64,000 nt of DNA, from positions 1 through 64,000 of the forward strand of contig NZ_BMMT01000009.1 in the NCBI RefSeq assembly GCF_014646075.1, read 5' to 3'. The notes beneath the pieces are model-generated. The model saw only the letters and a program-made list of their open reading frames with translations. It was not told the DNA's origin and did no database searches. The stretch comes from Saccharopolyspora thermophila. Its GTDB lineage: Bacteria > Actinomycetota > Actinomycetes > Mycobacteriales > Pseudonocardiaceae. Below are positions 33,831 to 42,934 of the stretch, in pieces (within the stretch, counting starts at the first letter, position 1; every line of letters starts with the position of its first letter). A program made the position numbers and the translations under genes.

Positions 33831-34843
33831 CGGGGCGGGTGCTGGTGGCGCGGCAGGACAATATCGGTGACGTGCTGCTCGCCGGTCCCGCGGTGCGGGC
33901 CGTGGCCGCCCACGCGGAATCCGTGGTGCTGCTCGCCGGGCCGCGCGGCTCGGCCGCCGCGCACCTGCTGCCCGGGGTGGACCGCGTCGTGCAGTGGTGC
34001 GCGCCGTGGATCGACCCCGAGCCGCTCCCGGTTCGCCTCGCCGAGATCACCGGGTTCGTCGACCACATCCGGGCGCTGCGGGTGTCCCGCGCGCTGATCC
34101 TCACCTCCTTCCACCAGTCGCCGCTGCCGCTGGCGCTGCTGCTGCGGATGGCCGGGGTGGGCTGGATCGGGGCGATCAGCGAGGACTACCCGGGCTCCCT
34201 GCTGGACCTGCGCCACCAGGTGGACGGGGACCCCCCGGAGCCGGAGCGCGCGCTGTCGCTGGCCCGCGCGGCGGGTTTCGGCCTGCCACGCGGCGACGAC
34301 GGGCGACTCGCGGTGCGCGGGCCGCTGCCGGACGTCACCGACCTGGTCGGTGGCCCGGGATACGTCGTCGTCCACCCCGCGGCGTCGGTCCCGGCCCGGC
34401 AGTGGCCCGCCTTCCGGTGCAAGGCCGCGGTGCGCGCGCTGGCCCGCAGCGGCCGGCGGGTCGTGGTCACCGGCACCCTGGCCGACCGGGAGCTGACCGC
34501 CCGCATCGCCGGGGACGACGGCCTGGACCTCGCCGGGCGCACCGACCTGCGGCAGCTGGCCGCGGTGCTTGCCGGTGCCGAGGCGGTCGTGGCGCCCAAC
34601 ACCGGACCGGCGCATCTGGCGGCCGCGGTGGGCACCCCCGTGGTGTCGCTGTTCGCGCCCGTGGTGCGTGCCGCCCGCTGGGCCCCGTACGGGGTGCCGG
34701 TCGTGGTGCTGGGTGACCAGCGCGCGCCCTGTCGCGACTCACGGGCCCGGTTCTGCCCGGTCCCCGGCCACCCCTGCCTGAGCCGCGTCACGGCGGACCA
34801 GGTGGTGGCCGCGGTGGGCCGGCTGGAGGAGGTCGTTGCATGA
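33827..34843 (+). CDS. GT9 heptosyltransferase-like protein (first copy)
   Basis: 338 residues from GTG 33827, overlapping by 4 bp. GT9/GT-B architecture: VLVARQDNIGDVLLAGPAVR at the start, VVHPAASVPARQWPAF at the inter-domain region, and the donor-site motif NTGPAHLAAAVGTPVVSLFAP. The family uses ADP-heptose to build inner core in Gram-negative bacteria. Here the donor is probably the ADP-heptose made by this locus. A GRCxxxxC-like Cys pair lies near the C-terminus (CRDSRARFC). Confidence 0.85.
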   Translation: MTGRVLVARQDNIGDVLLAGPAVRAVAAHAESVVLLAGPRGSAAAHLLPGVDRVVQWCAPWIDPEPLPVRLAEITGFVDHIRALRVSRALILTSFHQSPLPLALLLRMAGVGWIGAISEDYPGSLLDLRHQVDGDPPEPERALSLARAAGFGLPRGDDGRLAVRGPLPDVTDLVGGPGYVVVHPAASVPARQWPAFRCKAAVRALARSGRRVVVTGTLADRELTARIAGDDGLDLAGRTDLRQLAAVLAGAEAVVAPNTGPAHLAAAVGTPVVSLFAPVVRAARWAPYGVPVVVLGDQRAPCRDSRARFCPVPGHPCLSRVTADQVVAAVGRLEEVVA

Positions 34844-35799
34844 GGGTCCTGGTCTGGCACGTGCACGGCTCCTGGACGACGTCTTTTGTCCACGGTGGAC
34901 ACACCTACCTGGTGCCGGTGACCCCGCGCCGCGACGCCGACGGGCGCGGCTGGGCGCGGACGTTCACCTGGCCGGACCACGCGATCGAGGTGGAGCCCGA
35001 CCAGCTGCGCACGGAGCACGTCGACGTCGTGGTGCTACAACGGCCGCACGAGCTGGAACTGGCCGAGAAGTGGCTCGGGCGGCGGCCTGGCGTGGACGTG
35101 CCCGCGGTGTACGTGGAGCACGACACGCCCCGCGGGCCCGCCGCCGACACCCGGCACCCGCTGGCCGACCGCGACGACATCCCCATCGTCCACGTCACGC
35201 ACTTCAACCAGGTGTTCTGGAACACCGGCCGGGCACCGTCCACAGTGGTGGAACACGGCGTCGTGGACCCCGGCCACCGGTTCACCGGCGAGCTGCCGCG
35301 CGCCGGGGTGGTGGTCAACGAGCCGGTGCGCCGCACCCGCATCGCCGGCACCGATCTGCTGCCGCGTTTCACCGCCGCCGCACCGCTGGACGTCTTCGGC
35401 ATGCGCGTGCGGGAACTGCCGGCGCGGCTGGGCACCGGCCGGATCACCGCGCACGAGGACCTGCCGCAGGAGGCGATGCACACCGCCCTCGCGGCCCGCC
35501 GCGTCTACCTGCACCCGTACCGCTGGACGTCGCTGGGCCTGGCGCTGCTGGAGGCCATGCACCTGGGGCTGCCGGTCGTCGCTCTCGCCAGCACCGAGGC
35601 CGTTGAGGCCGTCCCGCCCACCGCCGGGGTGCTCTCCACGCGCATTGACGTGCTCGCCGACGCGGTCGCCGAGTTCGCGGCCGACCCCGACCGCGCCCGG
35701 GAGGTGGGCGTCGCGGCGCGGGCCGCGGCGCTGCGCCGGTACTCGCTGAGCCGGTTCCTGGGTGACTGGGACGAGCTGTTGCAGGAGGTGGCGCGATGA
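34840..35799 (+). CDS. GT4-like glycosyltransferase
   Basis: 319 residues. MRVLVWHVHGSWTTSFVHGGH begins an N-terminal Rossmann half. The C-terminal half has the retaining GT-B motif YRWTSLGLALLEAMHLGLPVVALAST with the expected glutamate. It overlaps both neighbours by 4 bp. The donor cannot be told; by position it works on the same glycan. Slightly short for GT4. Confidence 0.78.
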   Translation: MRVLVWHVHGSWTTSFVHGGHTYLVPVTPRRDADGRGWARTFTWPDHAIEVEPDQLRTEHVDVVVLQRPHELELAEKWLGRRPGVDVPAVYVEHDTPRGPAADTRHPLADRDDIPIVHVTHFNQVFWNTGRAPSTVVEHGVVDPGHRFTGELPRAGVVVNEPVRRTRIAGTDLLPRFTAAAPLDVFGMRVRELPARLGTGRITAHEDLPQEAMHTALAARRVYLHPYRWTSLGLALLEAMHLGLPVVALASTEAVEAVPPTAGVLSTRIDVLADAVAEFAADPDRAREVGVAARAAALRRYSLSRFLGDWDELLQEVAR

Positions 35800-37010
35800 G
35801 GATCGACCTGGTCTCCGAGCACGCGAGCCCGCTCGCGGCGCTCGGCGGCGCCGACGCCGGAGGCCAGAACGTCCACGTGGCACAACTCGCCACCGGACTC
35901 GCCCGGCTCGGCCACGACGTCGTCGTACACACCCGGCGCGACGACCCCGAGCTGCCCGAACGCGTGCGCACCGCGGCGGGTGTCACCGTCGAGCACGTCG
36001 CGGCCGGCCCGCCCGAGCCGGTTCCCAAGGACGATCTGCTGCCGCACATGGACGAGTTCGGCGACCGCCTCGCCACGCGGTGGGCCGAGGAGCCACCGGA
36101 TTTGGTGCACGCGCATTTCTGGATGAGCGGGCTGGCGGCGTTGCGCGGCGCGGCCGGGCTGGACGCGCCGGTGCTGCAGACCTTCCACGCGCTGGGCCGG
36201 GTCAAACGCCGCCACCAGGGCGCCAGGGACACCAGTCCACCGCAGCGGGTGCCGTTGGAGGCCGAGATCGCCCGCAACGCCGACCTGGTGATCGCCACCT
36301 GCTCCGACGAGGTCGCCGAGTTGGTCGAGATGGGCGTGCCGCCCGCTCGCACCGCTGTGGTGCCCTGTGGCATCGACCCGGACCGGTTCTCCCCGGCGCC
36401 GCACCGGGCCCGCACCGGGCGGCCGCACCGCATCCTGAGCATCGGCCGCCTCGTGGAGCGCAAGGGCGTCGACATCGCGATCCGCGCGCTGGCCGCCATC
36501 CCGGACGCGCAGCTGCTGATCGCCGGCGGCCCGGCGGCACCGGAGTTCGACCGCGATCCCGAAGTCCTGCGGCTCAGGGCCATGGCCGAGCAGGCCGGGG
36601 TGACCGGCCGCGTGGTGTTCCTCGGCCAGATCGACCACGACCGCACCCCCGAGCTCTACCGCTCCGTCGACGTGGTGGTCAGCGTGCCCTGGTACGAGCC
36701 GTTCGGCACCGTCCCGCTGGAAGCGATGGCCTGCGGCGTGCCGCCGGTGGTCACCGCGGTCGGCGGGCACCTGGACACCGTGGTCGACCGCCGCACCGGG
36801 CTGTGGGTACCGCCGCGCCAGCCGGCGGCGGTCGCCGCGGCCGTCCGCGAACTGCTGGCGCGGCCGGACTGGCGGGCCGAGCTCGGCCGGTCCGGTGCGG
36901 ACCGGGTCCGCACCCGCTACGGCTGGACCCGGCTCGCCCGCGACACCGAGGCGATCTACCAGCGGGTGCGCGCCACCGGCCGGGTCCTGTCGAAAGGAGC
37001 AGCGCCGTGA
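35796..37010 (+). CDS. GT4 family glycosyltransferase
   Basis: 404 residues, a full-length GT-B retaining enzyme. N-terminal EHASPLAALGGADAGGQNVHVA is the glycine-rich acceptor loop seen in sucrose-phosphate-synthase-like and MshA-like enzymes; then SIGRLVERKGVDIAIRAL and YEPFGTVPLEAMACGVPPVV for the donor site. The N-terminus resembles that of MshA, but the locus argues for a surface glycan. Overlaps neighbours by 4 bp on each side. Confidence 0.88.
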   Translation: MRIDLVSEHASPLAALGGADAGGQNVHVAQLATGLARLGHDVVVHTRRDDPELPERVRTAAGVTVEHVAAGPPEPVPKDDLLPHMDEFGDRLATRWAEEPPDLVHAHFWMSGLAALRGAAGLDAPVLQTFHALGRVKRRHQGARDTSPPQRVPLEAEIARNADLVIATCSDEVAELVEMGVPPARTAVVPCGIDPDRFSPAPHRARTGRPHRILSIGRLVERKGVDIAIRALAAIPDAQLLIAGGPAAPEFDRDPEVLRLRAMAEQAGVTGRVVFLGQIDHDRTPELYRSVDVVVSVPWYEPFGTVPLEAMACGVPPVVTAVGGHLDTVVDRRTGLWVPPRQPAAVAAAVRELLARPDWRAELGRSGADRVRTRYGWTRLARDTEAIYQRVRATGRVLSKGAAP

Positions 37011-37582
37011 TCGAGCAACACCTCGCCGAACTGGGCGCGGCCGCCCGGCGCACCAGCGCCGCGGCGCCCACGATCCGCACCTGGGCACGCACCCTGGCCG
37101 ACGTGCTGGAATCCGGCGGTCGGCTGCTGACCTGCGGCAACGGCGGCAGCGCCGCGGAAGCCCAGCACCTCAGTGGCGAACTGGCCGGGCGGTTCCTGCG
37201 CGACCGCAGGCCGTACGCGGCGATCCCGCTGCACGCCGACACCTCGGCGTTCACCGCGATCCTCAACGACTACGGCGAGCAGGAGGTCTTCGCCCGCGGC
37301 GTGCGCGCGCACGGCCGCCCCGGTGACGTCCTCATCGCCCTGTCCACCAGCGGCCGCAGCCACAACGTGATCGCCGCAGCCAAGACCGCCCGCGAGATCG
37401 GGATGCGCACCTGGGCCCTGACCGGGCCCGCGCCCAACAGCCTCGCGGCCACCTGCGACGACGCGGTGGCCGTTGACGCCGGCGGCGTGGCCACCATCCA
37501 GGAGGTCCACCTGGCGCTGGTGCACGCGCTGTGCGCGGAGTTCGACGCGCTGACCGCCGATGCCGAGGAGGTCCTGCCGTGA
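37007..37582 (+). CDS. gmhA: Sedoheptulose-7-phosphate isomerase
   Basis: 191 residues from GTG 37007 behind AAAGGAG. SIS-domain isomerase: CGNGGSAAEAQHLSGELAGRF, the linker RPYAAIPLHADTSAFTAILND, and ALSTSGRSHNVI match GmhA. It converts sedoheptulose 7-phosphate to heptose 7-phosphate, the first committed step to ADP- or GDP-heptose. A DnaA-initiator-associating SIS protein would look similar, but the adjoining hldE and the GmhB domain settle the role. Confidence 0.92.
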   Translation: MIEQHLAELGAAARRTSAAAPTIRTWARTLADVLESGGRLLTCGNGGSAAEAQHLSGELAGRFLRDRRPYAAIPLHADTSAFTAILNDYGEQEVFARGVRAHGRPGDVLIALSTSGRSHNVIAAAKTAREIGMRTWALTGPAPNSLAATCDDAVAVDAGGVATIQEVHLALVHALCAEFDALTADAEEVLP

Positions 37583-38940
37583 ACCTGGTCGTCGTCGGCG
37601 ACGCGCTGCTGGACGTGGACCTGTCCGGCGGCGCGGAGCGGTTGTGCCCGGACGCGCCGGTGCCGGTGGTCGACGTCGTCAGCCGCCAGCGCCGTCCTGG
37701 GGGTGCGGCGCTCGCGGCGGCGCTCGCCGACGCCCAGGGCGTCGACGTCACGTTGATCACCGGCCGGGGCGCGGACGCCGCCGGGCGGGAGCTCGGGCGG
37801 CTGCTGTCGGCCCGCTCGGTGCTGCTGGACGTGCCGTTCACCGGCGGCACGCCCAGCAAGACGCGGGTGCGGGCCGGTGGGCAGTCACTGGTGCGACTGG
37901 ACTCCGGCGACGGGGTCGTGCCGGACCTCCCGCCCAGCAGCGGCGCGATCCAGGCGCTGCGGCACGCCGACGCGGTGCTGGTCGCCGACTACGGGCACGG
38001 CATCACCAGCAACTCGTGGCTGCGTCGCGAGCTGTCGCGACTGCCTTCGGACGTGCCGGTGGTGTGGGATCCGCACCCGAAGGGCGCCGAACCGGTGCCG
38101 CGCGCCGATCTCGTGGTGCCCAACCGTGCGGAGGCCGCCGCGTTCGGGGTCACGACGGCGTCGGTGGAGGGCGCCGCGGCCCTGTGGCGCCGGTGGGAGT
38201 GCGGTGCGGTGGCGGTGACCCTGGGCGAGAAGGGTGCGGTCGTCGCGCCGCCGGGGGAGCTGGTCGTGGCGCCCGGTCTCAGCTCGGTCACCGACGTCTG
38301 CGGTGCGGGCGACGCCTTCGCGGTGGCCGCCACCACCGCCCTGCGCAGTGGGATGTCCACAGTGGAGGCAGTGCGGTTCGCGGTGGAGTCCGCCAGCCGC
38401 TTCGTCGCCGAGGGCGGCGCCGCGGCATGGGCTGCCGAGGGGCGGGAAAAACGCCCCGCCCGGCATCTCTCGTCGTTCGACGTGGTCGACCAGGTGCGGT
38501 CCTGGGGTGGCCGGGTGGTCGCCGCAGGCGGCTGCTTCGACCTGCTGCACCCCGGCCACGTCTCCTTGCTCAACCGGGCGCGGGCGCTGGGCGACGCGCT
38601 GGTGGTGTGCATGAACTCCGACGAGTCGGTGCGGCGGCTCAAGGGCCCGCCGCGCCCGGTGGTGCGGGCCGAGGACCGCCGGTGCCTGCTGGAGGCGCTG
38701 GAATGCGTCGACGCCGTCGCCGTCTTCGACGAGCTGTCTCCGTGCGCCCTGCTGGAACGCCTCCGGCCCGACGTCTGGGTCAAGGGTGGCGACTACGAGA
38801 CCGCGCACCTGCCCGAAGCCCGCGTCGTGGAACGCCACGGCGGTCGGACGGTGCTGGTTCCGCTGGTCGACGGGTACTCGACCAGCCGGCTGCTGCGCGA
38901 CCTGCTGGACCGGAAGGAGATCGATGAAAGAGCTGGGTAA
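37579..38940 (+). CDS. hldE: Bifunctional heptose 7-phosphate kinase / heptose 1-phosphate adenylyltransferase
   Basis: 453 residues. Residues 1-300 are a ribokinase-like kinase: GDALLDVDLSGGAERLCPDAP, GGAALAAALA, and the anion-hole motif DVCGAGDAFAVA. Residues about 315-453 are a nucleotidyltransferase: GGCFDLLHPGHVSLLNRAR, VWVKGGDYETAHLPEA and GYSTSRLL. Together they phosphorylate heptose 7-phosphate at C1 and, after GmhB action, make ADP-heptose. Length and order equal HldE of Gram-negatives. GTG 37579 overlaps gmhA by 4 bp. Confidence 0.93.
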   Translation: MNLVVVGDALLDVDLSGGAERLCPDAPVPVVDVVSRQRRPGGAALAAALADAQGVDVTLITGRGADAAGRELGRLLSARSVLLDVPFTGGTPSKTRVRAGGQSLVRLDSGDGVVPDLPPSSGAIQALRHADAVLVADYGHGITSNSWLRRELSRLPSDVPVVWDPHPKGAEPVPRADLVVPNRAEAAAFGVTTASVEGAAALWRRWECGAVAVTLGEKGAVVAPPGELVVAPGLSSVTDVCGAGDAFAVAATTALRSGMSTVEAVRFAVESASRFVAEGGAAAWAAEGREKRPARHLSSFDVVDQVRSWGGRVVAAGGCFDLLHPGHVSLLNRARALGDALVVCMNSDESVRRLKGPPRPVVRAEDRRCLLEALECVDAVAVFDELSPCALLERLRPDVWVKGGDYETAHLPEARVVERHGGRTVLVPLVDGYSTSRLLRDLLDRKEIDERAG

Positions 38941-39610
38941 CGTGCTGATCACCGGGGGAGCGTCCGGCCTCGGCGCGGCCGTGGTGGACGCCGTCGCCGA
39001 GCACGGCGGCACCCCGCTGGTGCTGGACCGGGCGGTGCCCTCCGGGCCGGTCAAGCACGCCTGCGTCGACCTGGCGGACCGGCGGGCCGCCGAGCACGCG
39101 GTTCAGGAGCTCGCTGCGGCCGTCGGCGGCCTGGACGCGGTGTTCACCGCCGCCGGGATCGACTCCTGCGGCGCGCTCGGCGAGGTGCCGACCGCGGCGT
39201 GGGAGCGCGTCATCGAGGTCAACCTGCTCGGCACCGCGGCCGTGGTGCGTGCGGCGCTGCCGTACCTGGAACGCAGCCGGGGCACCGTGGTCACCTGCGC
39301 CTCGACCCTGGGCGTCAACGCCGTCGGCGACGCCACCGCCTACTGCGCCTCCAAGTTCGGCATCGTCGGGTTCTCCCGCGCGCTGGCCGCGGAGACCAAG
39401 GGCCGCGTCGGTGTCACCATGCTGGTGCCCGGCGGCATGCGCACCGCGTTCTTCGACGGCCGCGACCCGCGGTACCAGCCGGCCGCCGACGCCAAGCTCA
39501 ACGACCCGGAGCACGTGGCGCGGGCCGTGGTGTTCGCGATGCGGCAGCCCGCCGGGTGCGAGATCCGGGAGATGGTCGTGTGCCACTCCGAGGAGACGTC
39601 GTGGCCGTGA
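38924..39610 (+). CDS. Short-chain dehydrogenase/reductase
   Basis: 228 residues, classical SDR: TGGASGLGAAVV nucleotide motif, AAGI, the catalytic Ser in VVTCASTLG and YCASK. It is not an extended SDR of the HldD epimerase type; no HldD is in the locus. It may oxidise or reduce a sugar or aglycone of the glycan. ATG 38924 follows GGAAGGAG and lies 17 bp inside hldE. Confidence 0.88.
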   Translation: MKELGNVLITGGASGLGAAVVDAVAEHGGTPLVLDRAVPSGPVKHACVDLADRRAAEHAVQELAAAVGGLDAVFTAAGIDSCGALGEVPTAAWERVIEVNLLGTAAVVRAALPYLERSRGTVVTCASTLGVNAVGDATAYCASKFGIVGFSRALAAETKGRVGVTMLVPGGMRTAFFDGRDPRYQPAADAKLNDPEHVARAVVFAMRQPAGCEIREMVVCHSEETSWP

Positions 39611-40533
39611 CCGAGGGCGAGGTGCTGGTACTGCGTGCGCTGGGGCTGGGTGACCTGCTCACCGCGGTCCCGGCGTTGCGCGGGCTGCGTCGGAACTACC
39701 CGCGGCACCGCCTCGTGCTCGCCGCGCCGGAGCAGCTGGGCGAGCTGCTGCCGCTGCTGCCGGAGGTTGACCAACTCGCGCCGACCCCCGACCTGGCCGC
39801 GTTCTCCTGGCCACGACCGGCCCCGGACGTGGCGGTCAACCTGCACGGCAGCGGACCGCAGTCGGTGGCGGCGGTGTGCGGCACCGGTGCCCGCACCGTG
39901 CTGAGCCACCAGCACCCGGGCGTGCCCGGCCCGCCGTGGAACCCCGACATGCACGAGGTGCACCGCTGGTGCCGCATGCTGGCCTACTGGGGTATCCGCA
40001 CCAACCCGGCGGATCTGCTGCTGCCGGAACCGGACGAGGAGTTGTGGCCCGGCTCCGTCGTCGTGCACCCCGGGGCGAGCCACGCCGCGCGGCGCTGGCC
40101 GGCCGAGCGGTTCGCCCGGGTCGCTCGCTGCCTGGCCGACCGCGGTCGGCACGTGGTGGTCACCGGCAGCGCCGCGGAACGCCCGATCGCCGGCCGGGTC
40201 GCCGAACTCGGCGGGCTGCCGCCGGATTCGGTGCTGGCCGGGCGAACCGGGCTGCGGCAGCTGGCCGGGCTGGTCAGCCGCGCCGAGCTGGTGGTCTGCG
40301 GGGACACCGGCGTCGCGCACCTGGCCACGGCCTTCGACACGCCGTCGGTGGTCCTGTTCGGACCGGTGCCGCCGAAGCACTGGGGCCCGCCGGAGAACCC
40401 GCGGCACGTGGCGCTGTGGCGCGGCAGGTGCGGTGACACCTTCGCCGACCAGCCCGACGCCGGGCTGCTGGAGCTGTCGGCGGGTGACGTGCTGCGCGCC
40501 GCCGAGGACCTGCTCAGCGGGAGCCGGTCATGA
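39601..40533 (+). CDS. GT9 heptosyltransferase-like protein (second copy)
   Basis: 310 residues. LVLRALGLGDLLTAVPALRGL is the N-terminal GT9 signature, VVHPGASHAARRWPAERFA the middle, and CGDTGVAHLATAFDTPSVVLFGP the donor-binding loop. It differs clearly from the copy at 33827, so it is not a recent duplicate and may add a second heptose. GTG 39601 (AGGAG upstream) or GTG 39607 overlapping the SDR stop. Confidence 0.87.
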   Translation: MAVTEGEVLVLRALGLGDLLTAVPALRGLRRNYPRHRLVLAAPEQLGELLPLLPEVDQLAPTPDLAAFSWPRPAPDVAVNLHGSGPQSVAAVCGTGARTVLSHQHPGVPGPPWNPDMHEVHRWCRMLAYWGIRTNPADLLLPEPDEELWPGSVVVHPGASHAARRWPAERFARVARCLADRGRHVVVTGSAAERPIAGRVAELGGLPPDSVLAGRTGLRQLAGLVSRAELVVCGDTGVAHLATAFDTPSVVLFGPVPPKHWGPPENPRHVALWRGRCGDTFADQPDAGLLELSAGDVLRAAEDLLSGSRS

Positions 40534-41423
40534 CCACCGACCACGTGTCCCGCGTCGCCGTCCGCGGCACCGGCCGCACCGCCGCCGTCGTGGCTGCCGG
40601 ACTGGCGTGGCTGGGCAACGAGGTGCGCTGCCGCCGCCCGGACGTGGCGGATGTGTCCGCCGAACCCGGCCTGGCGGAGATCCTGCTGCGAAGCATCCGC
40701 GCCGGGCGGCTGCGCTTCACCGGTCGGCCGCGCGGGGACGTCGTCTTCCTGTGCGGCGACGGACCCGGCCCGGCCGGGGACCTGCCTGCCTGCGCGGTGG
40801 TGGTGAACACCGGCCTGCCGCCCTGGGAATCCAGCACGCGCCTGGCCGAGGAGCTCTCCGGTGCGGACGTCGCGGTGGCCAGCAACCCGCAGGACCTCCG
40901 CGAGGGCGCGGCACTCGACGACTTCCTCGAACCCGGCTGCGTCCTCATCGGAGCCGACGAACCCGAGGCGCTGCGTCGCGTGGCGGCGCTCTACACCGCG
41001 GTGTCTGCCCCGGTTGTGCACCTGGACCTGCGCAGCGCGGACCTCGTCACCCCGGCCGGCAACGGTTTCCTCGCTGTCAAACGGCAGTTCTTCACCGAAC
41101 TCGCCCGGCTCTGCTACGCCGTGGGCGCCGACGCGCGCAGCGTCGTGCACTGCCTGTGCCTGGACCAGCGCATCGACAGCGCGCGGGCCGACCGGATCCG
41201 GCCGGGCAGCGTGGCGCGGCTGCTGAAGCTGGCCGGACCGGATCCGCCCGCCACCATCCGCGCGCTGGCCCGGCCACGAGCCGGTTCGCGCAGCGAAACC
41301 GCAGACGACTTCTCGCTGCCGGATCATCGCCCATGCCGCTCCACCACGTCGGTGGCGTCCTCGCGAGAAGACCCCAACCCGAGCTGCGGAGGTGGCGGGG
41401 AAGCGACTTCGCCGCTCGCCTGA
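40530..41423 (+). CDS. Degenerate UDP-glucose dehydrogenase paralogue
   Basis: 297 residues from ATG 40530. Residues 45-230 align by eye with the dehydrogenase encoded next: EPGLAEILLRSIRAGRLRFTG, ASNPQDLREGAALDDFLEPG, and a GNGFLAVKRQFFTELARLC helix. The N-terminal dinucleotide motif is altered (VAVRGTGRTAA). The catalytic-cysteine region (GGSC) and the whole C-terminal domain are missing; the last 65 residues are low complexity. It may be a decaying copy or a non-catalytic partner. Confidence 0.7.
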   Translation: MTTDHVSRVAVRGTGRTAAVVAAGLAWLGNEVRCRRPDVADVSAEPGLAEILLRSIRAGRLRFTGRPRGDVVFLCGDGPGPAGDLPACAVVVNTGLPPWESSTRLAEELSGADVAVASNPQDLREGAALDDFLEPGCVLIGADEPEALRRVAALYTAVSAPVVHLDLRSADLVTPAGNGFLAVKRQFFTELARLCYAVGADARSVVHCLCLDQRIDSARADRIRPGSVARLLKLAGPDPPATIRALARPRAGSRSETADDFSLPDHRPCRSTTSVASSREDPNPSCGGGGEATSPLA

Positions 41424-41470
41424 CGCCGCCCCGGGCCGCACCCGATCCGCGCAAGCTCAGTGGGGGAACG

Positions 41471-42781
41471 ATGGACCAGTCACGAGCTCACCGCATCGTC
41501 GTCGTGGGCGCCGGCTACGTCGGGCTGACCACCGGCGCGTGCCTCGCCTCGCTGGGCCACCACGTGGTGTGCTGCGACGTCGACGCGGGCAAGGTCGCGC
41601 AGCTGTCGCGCGGTCAGGTGCGCATCCACGAACCCGGCCTGCCCGAGCTGGTGCGCGAGGGCATCCGCGTCGGCCGGCTGTCCTTCACCCGGTGCGCTGC
41701 GTCAGTCGTGCCCACCGCCGACGAGATCTTTCTGTGCGTGCCGACGCCGATGGCCCCGGACGGCGGCGCGAACCTCGCCGCAGTGGAGTCGGTGATCCGC
41801 CAGATCCGCGCCGCGCTGCCCGCCGGCTGCGTGCTGGTCACCAAGTCGACCGTGCCGGTGGGCACCACGGCGCGGCTGGCCGAACTCGTGGGCCGCGGCG
41901 ACGTGGCGGTGGTCAGCAACCCGGAGTTCCTCCGCGAGGGCCTGGCCGTGCAGGACTTCCTGCACCCGGACCGGATCGTGCTCGGCTCCGACGACCCCGA
42001 CGCCGCGTACCGGGTCGCCGAGCTGTACACCGACCTCGACGCGCCCACCCTGGTCACCGACGCGGCCAGCGCCGAGATGGTCAAGTACGCGGCGAACTGC
42101 TTCCTGGCCACCAAGCTGTCCTACGTCAACGACGTCGCCGAGCTGTGCGAGCAGGTCGGGGCCGACGTCGCGGGCATCACCGAGTACCTGGCCCACGACC
42201 GGCGGATCACGCCGTCGTTCCTGCGGCCGGGCCCCGGGTGGGGCGGCTCGTGCCTGCCCAAGGACACCGCCGCGCTGCTGCGCACCGCCGAGGTCGTGGG
42301 CGTGGACCTGCCGCTGGTGCGCGCGGCGATCGACGCCAACCACCGGCACCAGCGGCGGATGGCGGCCAAGGTCGTGGCCGCCTGCGGCGGGTCGCTGGCC
42401 GGGACACGGCTGGGGCTGCTCGGCCTGACGTTCAAGGCGGGCACCGACGACCTGCGCGACTCGCCCGCGCTGGCGGTGGCGCGGCTGCTGGCCGAGCAGG
42501 GCGCCGAACTCGTCGGCTACGACCCGGCGCTGCGTGGCGACGAACCGGAACTCGCGCACCTGGTGACCCTCGTCGACGACGCCTACCACGCCGCGAAGGG
42601 GACCGCGGCGTTGGTGCTGCTCACCGACTGGCCGGAGTTCCGGGACCTGGACTGGTCGCGGGTGGCCGAGCTGGCGGCGCGGCCGGTGGTGGTCGACACG
42701 CGCAACCACCTCGACCCGGCGGCGCTGCGCCGCGCCGGCCTCGACTGGCACGGCACCGGACGCCCGTCGCGCGTCCGCTGA
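41471..42781 (+). CDS. UDP-glucose 6-dehydrogenase
   Basis: 436 residues. VVVGAGYVGLTTGACLA is the NAD site; FLCVPTPM, TKSTVPVGTT, SNPEFLREG, the conserved lysine in EMVKYAANCFLATKLSY, and the catalytic C261 in GPGWGGSCLPKD are all present, as is GLTFKAGTDDLRDSPA. It oxidises UDP-glucose to UDP-glucuronate with two NAD. The product can feed the UXS-like enzyme at 26474. ATG 41471 follows GGGGGAA, 47 bp after the degenerate copy. Confidence 0.93.
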   Translation: MDQSRAHRIVVVGAGYVGLTTGACLASLGHHVVCCDVDAGKVAQLSRGQVRIHEPGLPELVREGIRVGRLSFTRCAASVVPTADEIFLCVPTPMAPDGGANLAAVESVIRQIRAALPAGCVLVTKSTVPVGTTARLAELVGRGDVAVVSNPEFLREGLAVQDFLHPDRIVLGSDDPDAAYRVAELYTDLDAPTLVTDAASAEMVKYAANCFLATKLSYVNDVAELCEQVGADVAGITEYLAHDRRITPSFLRPGPGWGGSCLPKDTAALLRTAEVVGVDLPLVRAAIDANHRHQRRMAAKVVAACGGSLAGTRLGLLGLTFKAGTDDLRDSPALAVARLLAEQGAELVGYDPALRGDEPELAHLVTLVDDAYHAAKGTAALVLLTDWPEFRDLDWSRVAELAARPVVVDTRNHLDPAALRRAGLDWHGTGRPSRVR

Positions 42782-42934
42782 GCCGGCGACACAGTCGGCC
42801 CGTGGGGCGGAGTTGCGGGTGCGGCGCGCGGATTTCATGCCTTCGGGCGGACTACCGGAGCCGTTCCCCGGTTATTCCTTGAAAGACGCAAGCGCCGAGG
42901 GGGCGGGGCGGTCGGCCGCGGAGGGAGGCGACGC

